NCBI RefSeq assembly: GCF_014191355.1
Contig: NZ_JACHWM010000013.1
Location: 1-64,000 of the forward strand
Reading direction: 5' to 3'
DNA from: Methylobacterium sp. R2-1
Lineage (GTDB): Bacteria; Pseudomonadota; Alphaproteobacteria; Rhizobiales; Beijerinckiaceae
DNA: 64,000 nt
The position numbers were made by a program, and so were the translations under genes. Shown here piece after piece: positions 16,257 through 25,065 of the stretch. Below the pieces are notes generated by a model, which made no database searches, had not been told where the DNA came from, and worked only from the letters and a program-made list of their open reading frames with translations. Position 1 is the stretch's first letter. Each line of letters opens with the position of its first letter.

Positions 16257-17957
16257 ATGAGAGTCGAGCTTGAGCCGCGCGAACGCACCAGCGAGGTCTG
16301 CAGCGCCGCTGACGTTCTGCTCCGGCAGCTCAGCGTCTGCGGCGTCGACTACTTCTTCGCCAACGGCGGCACTGATTTCCCGCCGATCGCGGAGGCCTTC
16401 GCCCGCGCCGAGGCGACCGGCGAGGCCGCGCCGCGACCGTTGGTGATCCCGCACGAGAACCTCGCCGTCGCGATGGCGCATGGCGTCTATATGGTCTCCG
16501 GCCGAGCCCAGGCCGTGATGGTGCACGTCAATGTCGGCACCGCCAACGCTGTCAACGCCGTGCTGGACGCCAGCCGGGACGAGACCCCAGTGCTGCTGTT
16601 CGCCGGCCGCTCGCCCTATTCCGAAGCCGGCCGCCACGGGTCGCGCACCCGTTACATTCACTGGGCGCAGGAGATGTTCGATCAGGCGGGTATGCTGCGC
16701 GAGGCGGTGAAGTGGGACTACGAGCTCCACCTCCCCGAGCAGGCCGGCGAGATCGTGGCCCGGGCCCATCAGGTGGCGATGTCGGCCCCACGCGGGCCCG
16801 TCTATGTCACGCTACCCCGTGATACCCTGGCCGGTGCCGCGGCGCTGCCGGGCTCCTCTGCCACCGCCCCCCTCGCGCTCGTCCCGGCGCCCCACCCGGA
16901 CCCGGCCTCCATCGCGCAACTCGCGGACTGGCTCGCGCTGGCCCGGCAGCCGGTCATCGTTACGGCGAGCGCCGGCCGGAGCGAGGCCGGCTTCCGAGCA
17001 CTGGCGCGCTTTGCCGAGCGCTTCGCGGTGCCGGTGGTGTCCTTTCACCAGCGCTTCCTCAACATCGCGTCCGATCATCCGTGCTTCGCGGGGTTCGAGC
17101 CCGGTCCCTGGATCCATGACGCCGACCTCGTCATCGCGCTCGACTGCGACGTACCCTGGATCCCCTCGATCCAGAACCCGCCGAAGGGCGCGCGGGTGGC
17201 CCATCTCGGGATCGATCCGGCATATACACGCTACCCGATGCGTAGCTTCCAGGCGGATCTCTGCCTGCCCGGTGAGGCCGCCGTGCTGCTCGGCGGCCTG
17301 GAGCGCGCTCTCGAAGGCCGCATCGCCGAGCATTGCCTCTCGGAGCGTCGCGCGGAGATCAGGCGGCGCAGGCCTTCGCTCACGCTACCCGAAGCGCGCG
17401 ATCCGATCACCCCCGAATGGATCAGCGCCTGCGTGGCCAAAGCGGTCGGGCCTGAGGCAATCATCGTCAACGAGTACCCACTGCGCCTCGACCATTGCCC
17501 GCGCAGGCAGGCCGGGACCTATTTCGGGCTGAGCCCAGCCGGCGGCCTTGGCTGGGGACTCGGAGCGGCGCTCGGCGCAAAGCTCGCGGCGCCGGACCGG
17601 CTCGTCGTCGCGACGCTCGGCGACGGAGCCTACATCTTCGCCAACCCGACCGCGAGCCACTGGGCGGCTGCCACCCACGGCCTGCCTGTCCTCACGGTCG
17701 TCTTCAACAACGCACTCTACGGCGCTGTCCGAAACTCGACGCTCGCCATGTACCGGGAGGGCTTCGCCGCGAAGAACCGCGGGCGCATGCTCGCCGATCT
17801 CGGCCCCGCCCCAGACTTCGAGCGGGTCGTGGAGGCGAGCGGCGGCCTCGGCCTGCGGGTCGAGAGCGCCAACGCCCTGCCCGGCGCGCTCGCCGAGGCC
17901 GTCGCGGCGGTGCGCGGCGGCCGGCAGGCCCTCGTCAACGTCATCTGCGAGTACTGA
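16257..17957 (+). CDS. Thiamine-diphosphate enzyme, benzoylformate decarboxylase-like
   Basis: 566 residues. Start ATG 16257 follows GGGAGG by 5 bases. The N-terminal Pyr domain has the conserved catalytic Glu67 in IPHENLAVAMAHG, the central domain is present, and the C-terminal domain has the ThDP/Mg motif GDGAYIFANP...FNNALYGAVRN starting near residue 454. This is the acetolactate synthase/benzoylformate decarboxylase superfamily. With an alpha-hydroxy-acid oxidase gene 2 bases downstream and an aldehyde dehydrogenase upstream, non-oxidative decarboxylation of an aryl-2-oxo acid to an aldehyde is the most economical reading. A carboligase of unknown substrate cannot be excluded. The preceding 195-base gap (16062-16256) is AT-rich in its middle and may hold a promoter. 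Confidence 0.85.
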   Translation: MRVELEPRERTSEVCSAADVLLRQLSVCGVDYFFANGGTDFPPIAEAFARAEATGEAAPRPLVIPHENLAVAMAHGVYMVSGRAQAVMVHVNVGTANAVNAVLDASRDETPVLLFAGRSPYSEAGRHGSRTRYIHWAQEMFDQAGMLREAVKWDYELHLPEQAGEIVARAHQVAMSAPRGPVYVTLPRDTLAGAAALPGSSATAPLALVPAPHPDPASIAQLADWLALARQPVIVTASAGRSEAGFRALARFAERFAVPVVSFHQRFLNIASDHPCFAGFEPGPWIHDADLVIALDCDVPWIPSIQNPPKGARVAHLGIDPAYTRYPMRSFQADLCLPGEAAVLLGGLERALEGRIAEHCLSERRAEIRRRRPSLTLPEARDPITPEWISACVAKAVGPEAIIVNEYPLRLDHCPRRQAGTYFGLSPAGGLGWGLGAALGAKLAAPDRLVVATLGDGAYIFANPTASHWAAATHGLPVLTVVFNNALYGAVRNSTLAMYREGFAAKNRGRMLADLGPAPDFERVVEASGGLGLRVESANALPGALAEAVAAVRGGRQALVNVICEY

Positions 17958-17958
17958 G

Positions 17959-19212
17959 ATGACGGCGACGAACCCGGGCGTGGCCGAGGGGGGCGCCGGA
18001 CGGGGTGCGGCTCCGGCACGCGCCGCCGGCTGGGGCAGCGGCGGCTTCAGCGGACAGGCCGCCGCCCTGCGCCGTCGATATCCGACGGTGGACGATCTGA
18101 AGGCCCGAGCCCGGCGCCGCACGCCGCGCTTCGCCTACGATTTCGTGGCCGGCGGGGTCGGAGAGGATCTCTGCCTCGCCCGCAATCGCGCCGCCCTCGA
18201 CGCCATTGTGATCACTCCGCGCCTCGGACTCGACGTCGCGCGGATCGATACGGCGATCACGCTGTTCGGGCGCGACTACCGCGCGCCCTTCGGCGTCGCG
18301 CCGATGGGCCTCGCCGGGCTGCTCTGGCCCGGTGTCGACGAGGCTCTCGCCCGTGCCGCGCAGCGCGCCCGGATCCCCTACGTGCTCTCGACGGTGGCCA
18401 ACACCACGATCGAGCGCGTCGGCCAACTCGCGCCCGACGTGTTCTGGTACCAACTCTACGGCGTTCCGGGAAACGACCACGCCGTCTCCTTCGACCTGGT
18501 CGCCCGCGCTGAGCGGGCCGGCGCGCACGCCCTCGTGGTCACCATGGACGTGCCGGTGCGCTCGAAGCGCACCCGTGACGTGCGCAACGGCCTCGTCGTG
18601 CCCTTCCGCCCCACTCTGCGCACGGCTCTCGACGCCGCCCGCGCTCCGCAATGGGGCCTTGCGATGTTGCGCCACGGCCAACCCCGCTTCGAGAACTTCC
18701 TGGCTTATGCCGGGGCGGACGCGAACACCACGGATCTGGCGAGCTACGTCTTCCAGAAGATGGCCGGCCCGATGACCTGGGAAATGGTGGCGCGCCTGCG
18801 CCAGGCGTGGCCCCGCGCCTTCCTGGTTAAAGGCTTGCTGCACCCGGACGACGCCGAGAAGGCGGTCTCGCTCGGCGTCGACGGCATCGTCGTGTCCAAT
18901 CACGGCGGACGCCAGTTCGACGCGGCGCCGGCCTCGATCGACGCGTTGGCCGAGATTGCGGCGCGGGTCGGCGACAGCACGAGCCTGATCGTCGACGGCG
19001 GCATGATGCACGGCCTCGATCTGCTGCGGGCGCTCCGCTGTGGCGCGCAGGCGGCCTTCGCGGGCCGAGCCTTCCTGTTCGGCTACGGCGCCCTCGGCGA
19101 GGAGGGGGGCGATCACGTCGCGCGCCTCTTCGAGGAGGAACTGCGCCTCGCTCTCGCCCAGAGCGGCGCCGTCTCCGTTGCGGAGGCGCGCGGAGCGGGC
19201 ACGACGATGTGA
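17959..19212 (+). CDS. FMN-dependent alpha-hydroxy-acid dehydrogenase (mandelate/lactate type)
   Basis: 417 residues, starting 2 bases after the ThDP gene stop. An alanine/glycine-rich leader precedes the (beta/alpha)8 barrel: FAYDFVAGGVGEDLCLARNR, FGVAPMGLAGLLWP, YQLYGVPG, VTMDVPVRSKRTRDVRNG, and the active-site segment GIVVSNHGGRQFD with catalytic His315 and Arg318, then VDGGMMHGLDLLRAL for the FMN phosphate. Family members oxidise (S)-2-hydroxy acids to 2-oxo acids, passing electrons to quinone or oxygen. Next to a benzoylformate decarboxylase-like gene, (S)-mandelate or a ring-substituted mandelate is the natural guess. No membrane-anchoring insert typical of Pseudomonas MdlB was identified. 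Confidence 0.9.
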   Translation: MTATNPGVAEGGAGRGAAPARAAGWGSGGFSGQAAALRRRYPTVDDLKARARRRTPRFAYDFVAGGVGEDLCLARNRAALDAIVITPRLGLDVARIDTAITLFGRDYRAPFGVAPMGLAGLLWPGVDEALARAAQRARIPYVLSTVANTTIERVGQLAPDVFWYQLYGVPGNDHAVSFDLVARAERAGAHALVVTMDVPVRSKRTRDVRNGLVVPFRPTLRTALDAARAPQWGLAMLRHGQPRFENFLAYAGADANTTDLASYVFQKMAGPMTWEMVARLRQAWPRAFLVKGLLHPDDAEKAVSLGVDGIVVSNHGGRQFDAAPASIDALAEIAARVGDSTSLIVDGGMMHGLDLLRALRCGAQAAFAGRAFLFGYGALGEEGGDHVARLFEEELRLALAQSGAVSVAEARGAGTTM

Positions 19213-19291
19213 ATCACGGCGCGGCCAACGGCACCCACGACCGCACCCGGTCCAATGAGGTCGCCGATCCGCCCTATCCGGAGGAACACCG

Positions 19292-19369
19292 ATGACGACT
19301 CTAAATGACCTGAAACCGGCGGGCCGCCGAGCCCCGCCGGAACGCCCCCTGCTGACCTTCGGCTGCTGA
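19292..19369 (+). CDS. Possible 25-residue small protein between oxidase and transporter genes
   Basis: ATG 19292 is preceded by GGAGGA at 19280-19285 with ideal spacing, and the frame closes at TGA 19367-19369, immediately followed by the ribosome-binding site (GAGGAGG) of the downstream symporter. The peptide begins MTTLNDLKP and ends RPLLTFGC. It has no membrane segment. It may be a real small protein, a translational coupler for the transporter, or a leader peptide. Supported only by its signals and location. Confidence 0.4.
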   Translation: MTTLNDLKPAGRRAPPERPLLTFGC

Positions 19370-19380
19370 GGAGGCACATT

Positions 19381-20850
19381 ATGCAGGCGAGTTGGACCGT
19401 CCTGTCCCTGACGGGACTCTACATGGCCGTTCTCGGCGTGATCAGCTTCGCGGCGAAGCGGTACGCGAACAGCGCCAAGAGCTTCACCTCCGGCGGGACG
19501 ACCTATCCCGCCATCCTGATCGGCTTCCTGCTGATGTCGGAGTTCATCGGCACGACGGCGAGCATCGGCACCGCGCAGGTGGCCTACACCCATGGGATTT
19601 CCGGGGCCTGGAGCCTTGCCGTCCTCGGGATCGGGTTCGTTCTCTACTCGATGCTGCTCGCGCGCCGATTCAAGGCGCTCGGCGAGAACACGATCTCGGG
19701 GGCGCTGTCGCGGATCTACGGGACGAAGGTGAAAGTCGCGACTTCGGTAATCATGATTTTCGCGATCCAGATCGTGGCGATCTCGGTCTATACGAGCGGC
19801 GGTGCCGTCCTGTCGAGCATCCTCGGCATCGACCGTACGGTGGCGATTGTCCTCACCGGTATCGTGGCGGTGCTCTATGTGACGGTCGGCGGCATGCGCT
19901 CGGTCATCTACACCAACGTGCTTCACGCGCTCGTCAAATATCTCGGCATCTTCATCGCCTTCGTGTTCGCGCTCAACCAAGTCGGCGGGATGGGCGAGTT
20001 GCAGGCGCGGCTACCCGAGAAAATGTTCGAGGTGGGCACGGTCGGGTGGCCGCAGATCATCGCCTGGTTCATCGCGGCGACGGGTGCGATCTTCTCGACC
20101 CAATACGTGATCCAGGCGATCAGCACGGTCAGCGACGGCGCCAAGGCGCAGCGGGCGAGCCTCTACTCGGCGATCCTGCTGATCGGGTTCAGCCTGTTGG
20201 CGGCCGGTATCGGCATGTGCGCCGCCGTCCTCTCGCCGACCATCCCGCCGCTCCAGGCCTTCCCGAGTATCATCGCGCGGATGGACACCGTCACCGCCGC
20301 CTTTGTGGTCGCGGGTCTCTCGGGCTCGCTGTTCGGCACGATCTCCGCCGTCAGCATCGGGACCGCAACGCTCCTGTTCAAGGATTTCTACCAGCCCTTG
20401 TTCAAGGATCGCGGCGACGGGCAGCGCTCACTCCTGTTCGTGCGCGTCGCGACGGTGGTGGTCGGGCTGATCCCGCTGCCGTTCGCGATCCTGGCGCCGG
20501 ATGTGGTCAAGGTGACCTTCCTGGCCAAGGCGCTCCGCGCGACGCTCGCCGTGTTGGTGCTGCTCCTGTTCTATGCACCCTGGTTCGGTACGCGCCTTGG
20601 CGCCCTGATCAGCATCCTGGCCTCCCTCGTGCTGACGATCGCCTGGTTCCTCTTCGGCGACCCCTTCGGCATCGACAACACCTACATTGCAGTCGCCATC
20701 CCGATCGTCGTGATGAGCGTCTCGCATCTGTTGCGCGGCCTCACCGGCTCGGAGAGGCCCGGGCACCTGCCCGAGGAGGTGACCGGCGAGTTCGAGCAGG
20801 CGGGCGAGTCCGCGCTGTCGCTGCACGCAACCGCGCCGCGGGCCAGGTAG
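19381..20850 (+). CDS. Sodium:solute symporter (SSS family)
   Basis: 489 residues with about 13 hydrophobic segments, characteristic of the SSS/SLC5 family: GFLLMSEFIGTTASIGTAQVAYTHG near the N-terminus, VTVGGMRSVIYTNVLHALVKYLGIF, and the paired GSLFGTISAVSIGTATLLFKDFYQP segment. ATG 19381 follows GAGGAGG by 6 bases. It should import an organic acid with sodium across the inner membrane. Being between the (S)-2-hydroxy-acid oxidase and the FAD-linked 2-hydroxy-acid dehydrogenase genes, the cargo is likely the hydroxy-acid substrate of the pathway. Confidence 0.92.
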   Translation: MQASWTVLSLTGLYMAVLGVISFAAKRYANSAKSFTSGGTTYPAILIGFLLMSEFIGTTASIGTAQVAYTHGISGAWSLAVLGIGFVLYSMLLARRFKALGENTISGALSRIYGTKVKVATSVIMIFAIQIVAISVYTSGGAVLSSILGIDRTVAIVLTGIVAVLYVTVGGMRSVIYTNVLHALVKYLGIFIAFVFALNQVGGMGELQARLPEKMFEVGTVGWPQIIAWFIAATGAIFSTQYVIQAISTVSDGAKAQRASLYSAILLIGFSLLAAGIGMCAAVLSPTIPPLQAFPSIIARMDTVTAAFVVAGLSGSLFGTISAVSIGTATLLFKDFYQPLFKDRGDGQRSLLFVRVATVVVGLIPLPFAILAPDVVKVTFLAKALRATLAVLVLLLFYAPWFGTRLGALISILASLVLTIAWFLFGDPFGIDNTYIAVAIPIVVMSVSHLLRGLTGSERPGHLPEEVTGEFEQAGESALSLHATAPRAR

Positions 20851-20861
20851 CCGGGGCGACG

Positions 20862-22295
20862 ATGCGGATCCCGGCCGACACCGGAGCGGAGCTGCCGCGA
20901 CAACTCCGCGAGCGCCTCAGTGCGATCCTCGGCGCGCGCGGCGTCGTCGAGGGGGATTGCTCGCGCTACCACGAGTCCTGGGGCGGCAGCTTCACGGCGC
21001 CTGGCGGCTTTGTGGTCCGGCCCGGCTCGACCGCGGAGGTGGCCGGGACCCTCGCGGCCTGCGCCGAGGCCCGCGTCGCCGTGGTCCCGCAGGGCGGCAA
21101 TACCGGGCTGGCCGGCGGCGCCCAGCCCACGCGGCGCGGCGCCGTGATCGTCTCACTGGAGCGGATGCGGGCCCTCCGCGCGATCGATCCCGTCAACGAC
21201 ACCATCACGGTCGAGGCCGGGATGACGCTCGCCGAGCTACAGGCGCGGGCCGCGGAGGTGGACCGCCTTTTCCCCCTGAGCCTCGCCTCGGAAGGCTCCT
21301 GCCAGATCGGCGGCAACCTCTCGACCAATGCCGGGGGTACGCAGTGCCTGCGCTACGGCAATGCCCGTGCCATGGCTCTCGGCCTGGAAGTCGTGCTGCC
21401 CGACGGGCAGGTCTGGGACGGCCTGCGCGGGCTGCGCAAGGACGCCACTGGCTACGATCTCAAGCAACTCTTCATCGGCGCGGAGGGCACGCTCGGCATC
21501 ATCACGGCGGCAGTGCTGCGGCTCCTGCCGCGCCCGCGCGACGCGGCCACTGCCTTCGCCGCCGTGCCGGATCCGGAGGCTGCGCTCCGCCTGCTCGACC
21601 ACGCGCGCCGCCATCTCGGCGAGAGCCTCACGGCCTTCGAGCTGATGCGGCACGAATGCCTTGCCTGGGCGCTGGTGGCACTGGGGGGCACCTCGCCCTT
21701 CGCCGCGTGCCATCCCTGGTACGTGCTGATCGAGGCGACCGGCCAGAGCGCGCCGGGCACCCTGGCCCTGCCGATGGAGGAGAGCATGGCGGCGGCCATC
21801 GCCGAGGGGATCGTCTCCGACGCGACGCTCGCCGCCTCCGAGACGCAGCGGCGGCGCCTCTGGGCGATGCGCGAGGGTCAGGCGGAGGCGCAGAAGGCGG
21901 CCGGACCCGGCATCAAGCACGACGTGTCGGTGCCGGTCTCGGCCGTCCCGGACTTCCTGGCCCGGGCCGACGCCGCGCTGGCGGCGGCCTTCCCCATGAT
22001 ACGGCCCTTCGCGTTCGGTCACCTCGGGGACGGCAACATCCACTACAACCCGCTCGGGCCCGCCGGCTCGACCCCGGCGGAGGTCGCGCGCCTGCGCCCG
22101 CAGGTAAACCGCATCGTGCACGACATCGTGGTCGATCTCGGCGGCTCGATCAGCGCCGAGCACGGGCTCGGCCAACTGCGCACGCACGAGATCCAGCGCT
22201 ACAAGGCGCCGGTCGAGCGCGCGATGATGGCGGCCCTCAAGGCGACCTTCGATCCGAAGGGCCTGATGAACCCGGGCAAGATCGTGCCGGACTGA
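20862..22295 (+). CDS. FAD-linked D-2-hydroxy-acid dehydrogenase (GlcD/D-LDH type)
   Basis: 477 residues. The vanillyl-alcohol-oxidase-type FAD domain is clear: VVPQGGNTGLAGGAQPTRRGAVIVSLERM, then GGNLSTNAGGTQCLRYGN and DATGYDLKQLFIGAEGTLGIITAA; the C-terminal domain has FGHLGDGNIHYN, SISAEHGLGQLR and FDPKGLMNPGKI. Such enzymes oxidise D-lactate, glycolate, D-2-hydroxyglutarate or D-mandelate. In this operon it would complement the FMN enzyme by taking the opposite enantiomer to the same 2-oxo acid. Start ATG 20862 is 11 bases after the transporter stop. Confidence 0.9.
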   Translation: MRIPADTGAELPRQLRERLSAILGARGVVEGDCSRYHESWGGSFTAPGGFVVRPGSTAEVAGTLAACAEARVAVVPQGGNTGLAGGAQPTRRGAVIVSLERMRALRAIDPVNDTITVEAGMTLAELQARAAEVDRLFPLSLASEGSCQIGGNLSTNAGGTQCLRYGNARAMALGLEVVLPDGQVWDGLRGLRKDATGYDLKQLFIGAEGTLGIITAAVLRLLPRPRDAATAFAAVPDPEAALRLLDHARRHLGESLTAFELMRHECLAWALVALGGTSPFAACHPWYVLIEATGQSAPGTLALPMEESMAAAIAEGIVSDATLAASETQRRRLWAMREGQAEAQKAAGPGIKHDVSVPVSAVPDFLARADAALAAAFPMIRPFAFGHLGDGNIHYNPLGPAGSTPAEVARLRPQVNRIVHDIVVDLGGSISAEHGLGQLRTHEIQRYKAPVERAMMAALKATFDPKGLMNPGKIVPD

Positions 22296-22300
22296 AACGG

Positions 22301-22780
22301 TCAGGCACTCGCGAGCGCGCCGAGCAGGACCTCGCGGGAGCCTTCCGGGATAGGCCGGCCGAGATGGTGGGCGTAGAGGCCGAGATGCCCCTGGGCGGCC
22401 GCGACCCGGTCGAGCGGCGCCCCGGGCAGCGGAGCAGCGCGAAACAGCGTGTCCTGGACCAAGCGTTCGGCCTCGAGCTCGACCGCCTTGATCCGCGCGC
22501 GGTAGGCCTCGGACCCGAATTCCGCGAGGGGAGCGACCTTCAGCGCTCGCCGAACCGTCCGCAGCGGCTCGATCACTGCCGCGCGCCACGGCGCGATCCG
22601 CGCATCCGCCGCCGCCACCGCTGCGGCGTCGAGCGGCCTGTCGGTCACAGCACACCAGAGCAGGAACATGAGGAGGTTCACGTCCGCTCCTGCCTCGTCC
22701 TGGAGGGGGAGGCAGGCGGGCGCGACACCGGGCCGGCCGTAGAGGCGGAGGGAGAAGTCCCAGAGCGCATTGTCGGACAT
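22301..22780 (-). CDS. TIGR02444/DUF2390 family protein
   Basis: 159 residues, opening with LWDFSLRLYGRPGVAPACLPLQDEAGADVNLLMFLLW, the diagnostic part of the TIGR02444 family found across Proteobacteria. Predicted soluble and helical; function unknown. It lies 7 bases downstream of the MFS transporter gene on the same strand and converges on the FAD dehydrogenase gene, leaving a 5-base gap. Its relation to the catabolic genes may be only positional. Confidence 0.85.
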   Translation of the reverse strand: MSDNALWDFSLRLYGRPGVAPACLPLQDEAGADVNLLMFLLWCAVTDRPLDAAAVAAADARIAPWRAAVIEPLRTVRRALKVAPLAEFGSEAYRARIKAVELEAERLVQDTLFRAAPLPGAPLDRVAAAQGHLGLYAHHLGRPIPEGSREVLLGALASA

Positions 22781-22787
22781 GATAGCC

Positions 22788-24134
22788 TTACCCGCGATCG
22801 AGGTTGCCCCGCGTCTCCGGCATCAGCACCGCGCCGATCAGGTAGACCACCGTCACAAGGGTCGAGAAGATCGCCAGCACCAGCGTGATCTGGCCCGGTC
22901 CGTCGGCGGTCAGAGAGACCAGCGTGGGGAGCATGCCGCCCAGCGCGAAGCCGATGTTCCAACTCAGGCCTGTGCCAGTGGCGCGCAAAGCCGTCGGGAA
23001 GGTCTCGTTGAGGAAGATCAGGAGGGGCCCGTAGCTCCCGTTCGCCACGAAAGCGAGCAGCATGGCGTAGATCGCGATATGGATCGGGTCCGTCGTCCGG
23101 CCGAGGGCCAGGAACAGCAGGGGAAAGGCGACGAGCCGCACGGCGCCCATCAGGAGAAAACTCCGCTTGCGGCCAATATGCTGGCTCAGTTCGCCCAGTC
23201 CGCAGGCGCCGACCGCCGCGGCAAGGCTCGCGCCGATCAACATCAGCGAGGCTGTGGCGTTGGGCAGGCCATTCACGAGCTTCAGGACGGTGGGGAGGTA
23301 GCCCGAGGTCAGGTAGTAGGCCGCGCCGCCGCCGAAGGAGAGCAGCACCGCGAGGACGAAGCTGCGGGCATGCTCAGCCGAGAACAGGGCCCGCACGGGT
23401 GAGACGACCACCGTGGTGTCGGCACGCCTCGCCGCCTTCGCGGCCTGGAGCTGCCGGAAGATCGGCGATTCTTCGAGGTTGCGGAACAGGATGAGCCCCA
23501 CGACCGAGGTGAGGAGGCCGGAGAAGAACATCACCCGCCAACCCCAGGCCGCGAAGGCTTCGCCGGGCGCCAGCAGCGAGACAAGGGAGAAGACGAGCGA
23601 TGCGAGCAGGCCGCCGATCGCCGCGCCGCCGCCGCCGACCGAGCCGGACATCAGGCCGCGCCAGCGCTCGGGCACCGACTCCGTGCCGATCGTGTGCGAG
23701 GCGGCGACCACGCCGCCGACGAAGATGCCCTGAATCAAGCGGAATGCGAGGAAGATCGCGGTGGCAGCCCAGCCGATCTGGCCGACGGTGGGCAGGAGGC
23801 CGAAAGCGCCCGTCGAGAGGCCGACCCCGATCACCGCCACCATCAGGGCGCGCCGCCGTCCGAAGCGGTCGGCGTAGGTGCCGAACAGGGCCGAGCCGAG
23901 CGGCCGGATCAGCAGCGTCACAGCGAAGGAGGCGTAGGCACCGGCAAGCGACAGCATCGGCTTGTCGGCCGGGAAGAACAGAGCTCCGACGACCGGCGCC
24001 ACGTAGAGCAGGATGAACAGGTCGAACAGGTCGAGGCCCCAGCCGAACAGCGAGGCTAGGGCGGCCGTCACGGTTTGGCGCGTAGTCGGCTTCGGCAGGG
24101 CCGCGGGGGCGGCAAGCGTCGTGGTGGCGTCCAT
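22788..24134 (-). CDS. MFS transporter, aromatic-acid/metabolite:H+ symporter type
   Basis: 448 residues, 12 hydrophobic helices. The loop GSALFGTYADRFGRRRALMVAVIGVGLSTGAFGLLP between helices 2 and 3 is the MFS signature, and RLIQGIFVGGVVAASHTIGTESVPERWRG is typical of the metabolite:H+ symporter branch (benzoate, 4-hydroxybenzoate, shikimate, citrate carriers). It is the most promoter-distal catabolic gene of the minus-strand cluster with crotonase, acyl-CoA ligase and molybdenum hydroxylase, 96 bases after the crotonase gene, so it likely imports that pathway's acid. Confidence 0.9.
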   Translation of the reverse strand: MDATTTLAAPAALPKPTTRQTVTAALASLFGWGLDLFDLFILLYVAPVVGALFFPADKPMLSLAGAYASFAVTLLIRPLGSALFGTYADRFGRRRALMVAVIGVGLSTGAFGLLPTVGQIGWAATAIFLAFRLIQGIFVGGVVAASHTIGTESVPERWRGLMSGSVGGGGAAIGGLLASLVFSLVSLLAPGEAFAAWGWRVMFFSGLLTSVVGLILFRNLEESPIFRQLQAAKAARRADTTVVVSPVRALFSAEHARSFVLAVLLSFGGGAAYYLTSGYLPTVLKLVNGLPNATASLMLIGASLAAAVGACGLGELSQHIGRKRSFLLMGAVRLVAFPLLFLALGRTTDPIHIAIYAMLLAFVANGSYGPLLIFLNETFPTALRATGTGLSWNIGFALGGMLPTLVSLTADGPGQITLVLAIFSTLVTVVYLIGAVLMPETRGNLDRG

Positions 24135-24230
24135 GTTTCGCCTCCCTCCGGGCTCGAACGAGCCCGCTCCGGATCCGCCCGCCGGTCTTTGTGCCGGCGC
24201 GGCGGACTCTCGCAGGTGGCCGTCCGAGCC

Positions 24231-25022
24231 CTAGCTGCCGCGGAATTTCGGCTGCCGCTTCTCGTGGAAGGCCTCGACGCCCTCCCGGAAATCGTCCGAC
24301 TGGCGCAGGCGGCTGTAACAGTGTCCCTCAAGCTCAATAGCGATCGCGAGGCTCGAATCCTCGGTGTCGTTGAGGAGCTTCTTGGCGGTACGCTGGGCGA
24401 TCGGAGAGAAGGCACGCAACTCGTCGACGAGGGCGTCGACTGCCTTCTCGAGGTCCGTATCGGCCACGCATTCGGTGGCGATGCCCCAGTCCAGCGCCTG
24501 CCGGCCCGGGATGCGCTTGGAGCGCATAACGATGTCCTTGGTGCGGGTGATGCCGACGATCTTTTGTAGACGGGCCGAGCCGCCGGATCCGGGAATCTGG
24601 CCGAGCTTCTGCTCGGGCAGCGCATAGCGGCAGGTCTCCGAGACGATGCGGAAGTCGCAGGCGAGCGAGATCTCGAAGCCGACGCCGAAGGTGTAGCCAC
24701 GGTTGGCCGCGATTACCGGCTTTGCGCATCGGGCCGGCGCGGCGATGTTCCAGGCGAGCTTCGAGACGTGCTCGGGCGAGGCTTCCAGGAAACCCTTGAT
24801 GTAGCCGCCGGAGGAGAAATGCTCGCCCTCGGCCCGCAGCACGATCACGCGAACGTGCGGATCCTCGTCTAGCGCCTCGAACACCTTCCGGATCTCGTCG
24901 CGCTGGGGCATCGAGATCACGTTCATCGGCGGCCGGTTCAGGATCACATCGGCGCGCTCGCGGGCGGGATCGATTTCGACGCGGAAGCCGTCGAGGTTCG
25001 TCAAGCGGGGATCGTCGGTCAT
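24231..25022 (-). CDS. Enoyl-CoA hydratase/isomerase (crotonase) family
   Basis: 263 residues; ATG at 25022. Crotonase-fold signatures: HFSSGGYIKGF (residues 69-79, first oxyanion-hole loop, unusually with SGG instead of the common AGAD), AANRGYTFGVGFEISLACDFRI (106-126, second oxyanion loop) and LPEQKLGQIPGSGGSARLQKIVG. The atypical first loop suggests a subfamily other than beta-oxidation hydratase, such as ring-opening or aryl-CoA enzymes. Overlap of function with the adjacent CoA ligase and molybdenum hydroxylase genes suggests a CoA-thioester pathway for an aromatic or alicyclic acid. The exact reaction is not determinable here. Confidence 0.88.
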   Translation of the reverse strand: MTDDPRLTNLDGFRVEIDPARERADVILNRPPMNVISMPQRDEIRKVFEALDEDPHVRVIVLRAEGEHFSSGGYIKGFLEASPEHVSKLAWNIAAPARCAKPVIAANRGYTFGVGFEISLACDFRIVSETCRYALPEQKLGQIPGSGGSARLQKIVGITRTKDIVMRSKRIPGRQALDWGIATECVADTDLEKAVDALVDELRAFSPIAQRTAKKLLNDTEDSSLAIAIELEGHCYSRLRQSDDFREGVEAFHEKRQPKFRGS

Positions 25023-25065
25023 CGGCTCTCTCTTTAGGAAACAGGTTGGGGAGGGTTGAGCTGGG

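Noticed and set aside
17941-19980. Minus-strand open frame of 679 codons opposite the 2-hydroxy-acid oxidase
   Set aside because: It is the antisense of well-supported FMN oxidase and symporter genes, is rich in Arg, Glu, Gly and His from reversed GC-rich codons, and has no recognisable domain.
20957-22888. Plus-strand 643-codon frame overlapping the FAD dehydrogenase and the TIGR02444 gene
   Set aside because: Frame-shifted shadow of the FAD dehydrogenase, Arg/Gly/Pro-rich and without motifs.
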